Source of the DNA: Mycolicibacterium sp. P9-22 | Lineage (GTDB): Bacteria > Actinomycetota > Actinomycetes > Mycobacteriales > Mycobacteriaceae | Length of the DNA: 54,067 nucleotides | NCBI RefSeq assembly: GCF_008329585.1 | Contig: NZ_NPKP01000021.1 | Coordinates: 1-54,067 of the forward strand | Reading direction: 5' to 3' | Shown here: one piece after another, positions 50,772-54,067 of the stretch | Layout of the letters: each line of letters opens with the position of its first letter | Numbering within the stretch: position 1 is the stretch's first letter | Notes under the pieces: model-generated | What the model was told of the DNA's origin: nothing | What the model saw: the letters and a program-made list of their open reading frames with translations, nothing else | Databases searched by the model: none | Made by a program: the position numbers and the translations under genes

Positions 50772-51206
50772 ATGACGACGATTCTGAAACGCGCGTGGAT
50801 CCCCCTGGTCATCGTGGCGGTGGTCCTGGTGGCGACGTTCACCGTGCTGCGGGTGCGGACCTTTTTCGGGACCGGACCGGGCTATATCTCGACCGAGAAC
50901 AGCGCCTCCGATGACACCGAGCCGTTCGATCCCAAGGTCGTCAAGTACGAGGTGTGGGGCGAGCCCGGGGCGACGGCCAATGTGAACTACATGGACCTCG
51001 ATGCCCGTCCGGTGCGCGCCGACAATGTGACGCTGCCGTGGGAGATCACCCTGAGCACCACGGCGCCCTCGGTGTTCCCGACCATCTCCGGGCAGGGTGA
51101 TGGCAGCACGCTGTCGTGCCGGATCACCGTCGATGACGAGGTGAAGGATGAACGCACCGTCGACGGCGTCGGCGCGCACACCTACTGCCTGGTGAAGAGC
51201 GCATGA
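50772..51206 (+). CDS. mmpS: MmpS-family membrane protein
   Basis: 144 residues from ATG 50772: MTTILKRAWIPLVIVAVVLV is the single N-terminal membrane segment of MmpS proteins, followed by RVRTFFG and the periplasmic beta-sandwich with YEVWGEPGATANVNYMDLDA, ITLSTTAPSVFPTISGQGDG, SLSCRI-like (TLSCRITVDDEV) and AHTYCLVKSA (two Cys). MmpS partners MmpL in exporting lipids or siderophores. In-frame codons upstream to 50712 give a longer form that is unlike MmpS. Its stop overlaps a 22-codon ORF leading to mmpL. A candidate iron box upstream raises the idea of siderophore export, unproven. Confidence 0.92.
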   Translation: MTTILKRAWIPLVIVAVVLVATFTVLRVRTFFGTGPGYISTENSASDDTEPFDPKVVKYEVWGEPGATANVNYMDLDARPVRADNVTLPWEITLSTTAPSVFPTISGQGDGSTLSCRITVDDEVKDERTVDGVGAHTYCLVKSA

Positions 51207-51271
51207 GCGAGCGCAGCGAGCGAATCGACGGCAACGAATGCGGCGCCCGAGCCTGCGAGGTGGCCGCATGA
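51203..51271 (+). CDS. 22-residue coupling ORF between mmpS and mmpL
   Basis: An ATG overlapping the mmpS stop (ATGA) opens MSERSERIDGNECGARACEV and two more residues, ending at a TGA that itself overlaps the mmpL ATG (ATGA at 51268-51271). Thus all three frames are coupled by 4-base overlaps. Its 5' half is GAGCGAGCGCAGCGAGCGAA, a sequence common at mycobacterial gene ends. The peptide may have no role beyond carrying ribosomes across; expression not shown. Confidence 0.4.
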   Translation: MSERSERIDGNECGARACEVAA

Positions 51272-54067
51272 CCTCGAACGAACCGCGCACCGACGCCATC
51301 CCGGTGGCACAGCCCCAGCATCGCGGCGGGATCGCCAGGTGGGTTCGCACGCTGGCCGTCCCGATCATCCTCGGCTGGATCGCGCTGCTGGTCGTGTTGA
51401 ACACCGTTGTCCCTCAGTTGGAAACCGTCGGGCAGCTGCGCGCGGTGTCGATGAGCCCGGACAGCGCACCCTCGATGATCGCGATGAAACGGGTCGGGTC
51501 GGTCTTCGAGGAGTTCAAGTCCGACAGCTCCGCGATGATCGTGCTCGAGGGCGACGAGCCGCTGGGCGAGGCCGCGCACGCGTTCTACGACGAGATGATC
51601 GACAAGCTGGAAGCCGACACCAAGCATGTCGAGCACATCCAGGACTTCTGGGGCGATCCGCTGACCGCGTCCGGCGCGCAGAGCGCCGACGGCAAGGCCG
51701 CCTACGTCCAGGTGTATCTCGCCGGCAACCAGGGCGAGGCACTGGCCAACGAGTCTGTCGAGGCCGCCCAGGCGATCGTCGACGGCCTCACCCCGCCGCC
51801 CGGGTTGAAGGCGTACGTCACGGGCCCGTCGGCGCTGGCTGCCGACCAGCACATCGCCAGCGACCGTAGCGTGCAGGTGATCGAGATGCTGACCTTCACG
51901 GTCATCATCGCCATGTTGCTGATCATCTACCGGTCGGTTGTCACCACGGTGCTGGTGCTGGCGATGGTCGTCGTCGAACTCGGCATCACCCGCGGTGTGG
52001 TGGCCTTCCTCGGGTACCACGAGATCATCGGGCTCTCCATGTTCGCGGTGAACCTGCTGGTGACTTTGGCCATCGCCGCGTCCACCGACTACGCCATCTT
52101 TCTGATAGGCCGATATCAGGAGGCCCGCGGCGACGGTGAGGACCGGGAAACCGCTTACTACACCATGTTCCACGGCACCGCGCACGTGGTGCTCGGCTCG
52201 GGCCTGACCATTGCCGGCGCGACGTTCTGCCTGCACTTCACCAAGCTTCCGTACTTCATGTCGCTGGGCATCCCGCTCTCCATCGGCATGGTGGTCGCCG
52301 TACTCGCGGCGCTGACGCTGGGGCCCGCCGTCATCACCGTGGCCACCAAGTTCGGCAAGACGCTGGAACCCAAGCGCACCATGCGCACCCGCGGCTGGCG
52401 CAAGATCGGCGCCGTCATCGTGCGCTGGCCCGGACCGGTGCTGGTGGCGACGATCGCGTTGTCGATGATCGGCCTGCTGGCGCTGCCCGGCTACCAGACC
52501 AATTACAACGACCGCAAATACCTTCCCGCCGACCTTCCCGCCAATGTCGGTTACGCCGCGGCGGACCGGCATTTCTCGCAGGCCCGGATGAATCCCGAAC
52601 TGCTACTGATCGAGAGCGATCACGACCTGCGCAACTCCGCCGACTTCCTGGTGATCGACAAGATCGCGAAGTCCGTCTTCCGGGTGCCCGGAGTCGGCCG
52701 CGTGCAGGCCATCACCCGCCCGCAGGGAACCCCGATCGAGCACACCTCGATCCCGTTCCAGATCAGCATGCAGGGCACCACGCAGAAAATGAACGAGAAG
52801 TACCAGCAGGACATGATGGCCGACATGCTCAAGCAGGCCGACGACATGCAGTCGACCATCACCAATATGGAAAAGATGAGCGCCATCACCGTGCAGATGG
52901 CCGCGGTGACGAATTCCATGGTCGGCAAGATGAAGACGATGACGCTCGACATCGCCGAATTGCGGGACAACATCAGCAATTTCGACGATTTCTTCCGGCC
53001 CATCCGAAACTACTTCTACTGGGAACCGCACTGCTTCAACATTCCCGGCTGCTGGGCGCTGCGCTCGATCTTCGACACCCTCGACGGTATCGACGTGATG
53101 ACCGACGGCATCGAAGACCTCATCCCGGATATGGAGCGGCTCAACGCCTTGATGCCGCAGATGGTCGCGCTGATGCCGTCGATGATCGCGACGATGAAGA
53201 ACATGAAGACCTACATGCTGACCATGTATCAGACCCAGAAGGGCATACAGGATCAGATGTCGGCGATGCAGGACAACTCGTCGGCCATGGGCGAGGCCTT
53301 CGACGCCGCCCAGAACGACGACTCGTTCTACCTGCCGCCGGAGACCTTCGAGAACGAAGACTTCAAGCGCGGCATGAAGAACTTCCTGTCCCCCAACGGG
53401 CATGCGGTGCGCTTCATCATCAGCCATGAGAGCGACCCGATGAGTCCGGAGGGCATCGCTCATATCGAGGCGATCAAGCAGGCGGCCAAGGAAGCCATCA
53501 AGGGCACCCCGCTGGAGGGCTCAAGGGTCTACCTCGCCGGCACCGCTTCGGTGTTCAAGGATATGGCCGAGGGGTCCAAGTGGGATCTGATCATCGCCGG
53601 AATCGCCTCCATCGGACTGATTTTCATCATTATGCTGATCATCACCCGCAGCGTGGTGGCCGCGGCAGTCATCGTCGGAACCGTCACGGTTTCGCTCGGG
53701 TCCGCGTTCGGACTGTCCGTGTTGATCTGGCAGCACATCATCGGGATCCCGCTGCACTGGATGGTGCTGGCGATGGCGGTGATCGTGCTGTTGGCGGTCG
53801 GCGCTGATTACAACCTGTTGTTGGTCGCGCGTTTGAAGGAAGAGATACATGCCGGCGTGAACACCGGGATCATCCGGGCGATGGGCGGCACCGGTTCGGT
53901 GGTCACATCGGCCGGGCTGGTCTTCGCGTTCACCATGATGTCGATGGCGGTCAGTGAGCTGACGGTGATCGGACAGGTGGGCACCACGATCGGCCTGGGT
54001 CTGTTGTTCGACACGCTGGTGATCCGGGCGTTCATGACACCGTCCATCGCGGCACTGCTCGGCAAGT
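51268..54067 (+). CDS. mmpL: MmpL-family RND transporter (3' end beyond window)
   Basis: The frame is open for 933 codons to the window edge, close to the full length for MmpL (about 950-1000). A first membrane segment (LAVPIILGWIALLVVLNTVV) is followed by periplasmic domain D1, a five-helix bundle with the proton-relay Asp-Tyr pair in ASTDYAIFLIGRYQEAR (about residue 275), the large D2 loop with a coiled coil very rich in Met (KMSAITVQMAAVTNSM region and repeated MPQM/MPSM), then the second helix bundle with Asp-Tyr in VGADYNLLLVARLKEE (about 848). GAGGTGG precedes ATG 51268. Exports an envelope lipid or siderophore with MmpS. Confidence 0.95.
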   Translation, partial: MTSNEPRTDAIPVAQPQHRGGIARWVRTLAVPIILGWIALLVVLNTVVPQLETVGQLRAVSMSPDSAPSMIAMKRVGSVFEEFKSDSSAMIVLEGDEPLGEAAHAFYDEMIDKLEADTKHVEHIQDFWGDPLTASGAQSADGKAAYVQVYLAGNQGEALANESVEAAQAIVDGLTPPPGLKAYVTGPSALAADQHIASDRSVQVIEMLTFTVIIAMLLIIYRSVVTTVLVLAMVVVELGITRGVVAFLGYHEIIGLSMFAVNLLVTLAIAASTDYAIFLIGRYQEARGDGEDRETAYYTMFHGTAHVVLGSGLTIAGATFCLHFTKLPYFMSLGIPLSIGMVVAVLAALTLGPAVITVATKFGKTLEPKRTMRTRGWRKIGAVIVRWPGPVLVATIALSMIGLLALPGYQTNYNDRKYLPADLPANVGYAAADRHFSQARMNPELLLIESDHDLRNSADFLVIDKIAKSVFRVPGVGRVQAITRPQGTPIEHTSIPFQISMQGTTQKMNEKYQQDMMADMLKQADDMQSTITNMEKMSAITVQMAAVTNSMVGKMKTMTLDIAELRDNISNFDDFFRPIRNYFYWEPHCFNIPGCWALRSIFDTLDGIDVMTDGIEDLIPDMERLNALMPQMVALMPSMIATMKNMKTYMLTMYQTQKGIQDQMSAMQDNSSAMGEAFDAAQNDDSFYLPPETFENEDFKRGMKNFLSPNGHAVRFIISHESDPMSPEGIAHIEAIKQAAKEAIKGTPLEGSRVYLAGTASVFKDMAEGSKWDLIIAGIASIGLIFIIMLIITRSVVAAAVIVGTVTVSLGSAFGLSVLIWQHIIGIPLHWMVLAMAVIVLLAVGADYNLLLVARLKEEIHAGVNTGIIRAMGGTGSVVTSAGLVFAFTMMSMAVSELTVIGQVGTTIGLGLLFDTLVIRAFMTPSIAALLGK

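Noticed and set aside
51124..52572. 482-codon minus-strand frame opposite mmpL
   Set aside because: His/Asp/Arg-rich antisense frame; mmpL is clearly coded on the plus strand.

Overview
The window looks like chromosome of a rapidly growing mycobacterium (Mycolicibacterium type). Reasons: high GC with GTG/TTG starts; a furA-katG pair; an mmpS-mmpL pair; a Crp close to the M. tuberculosis protein; a mycobacterial-type thiol peroxidase; a DUF222/HNH (13E12-type) protein; three cutinase-like hydrolases; a RipD-like NlpC/P60 protein. The species cannot be fixed from sequence reading alone. No rRNA, tRNA or CRISPR array was seen.

Layout. 1-168: right end of an IS3-family element sitting inside codon 14 of an SRPBCC gene. 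216-6750: small-molecule metabolism (MpaB-like oxygenase, SGNH hydrolase, DinB, and a TetR-controlled SDR/hydrolase operon with a matching operator pair). 6920-8935: SRPBCC protein with a coupled gene remnant, an alpha/beta hydrolase and a repeat-bearing lipoprotein. 8994-13522: peroxide-defence island with furA-katG and, behind a SigF-like promoter, a Mn-catalase/hemerythrin operon. 13651-19053: kinase-like protein, SRPBCC, a TetR/DUF5701 divergon with a four-GTAC operator, an FKBP lipoprotein and Crp. 19306-22662: three cutinases with a broken nitroreductase and a small monooxygenase between them. 22699-28560: methyltransferase, S4 protein, secreted Pro-rich protein, ThrE exporter, serine hydrolase, DHFR-like reductase and cold-shock protein. 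29108-36945: 2OG-oxygenase-like protein, ArsR/AHSA1 pair divergent from DUF899, acyl-CoA synthetase, short UvrA paralogue and DUF4334. 36947-41063: M48 peptidase-AraC-methyltransferase operon, RipD-like protein and Tpx. 41138-50516: kinase, DUF222/HNH, P450 plus MenC-like pseudoenzyme, phosphodiesterase, MOSC, GDSL hydrolase, acyltransferase and a secreted protein. 50772-54067: mmpS-mmpL, open at the right edge.

Best candidates for something new: (i) a MenC homologue that has lost nearly every catalytic residue and lies 4 nt upstream of a P450 gene; (ii) an 18-bp palindrome shared by two distant promoters (1498-1515 and 36353-36370); (iii) a 22-codon ORF joined by ATGA overlaps to both mmpS and mmpL; (iv) two TetR operator systems readable by eye; (v) gene decay events (IS-interrupted SRPBCC, frameshifted nitroreductase, quinone-oxidoreductase stub). 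All functional statements rest on motif recognition and remembered family knowledge; no searches were run.
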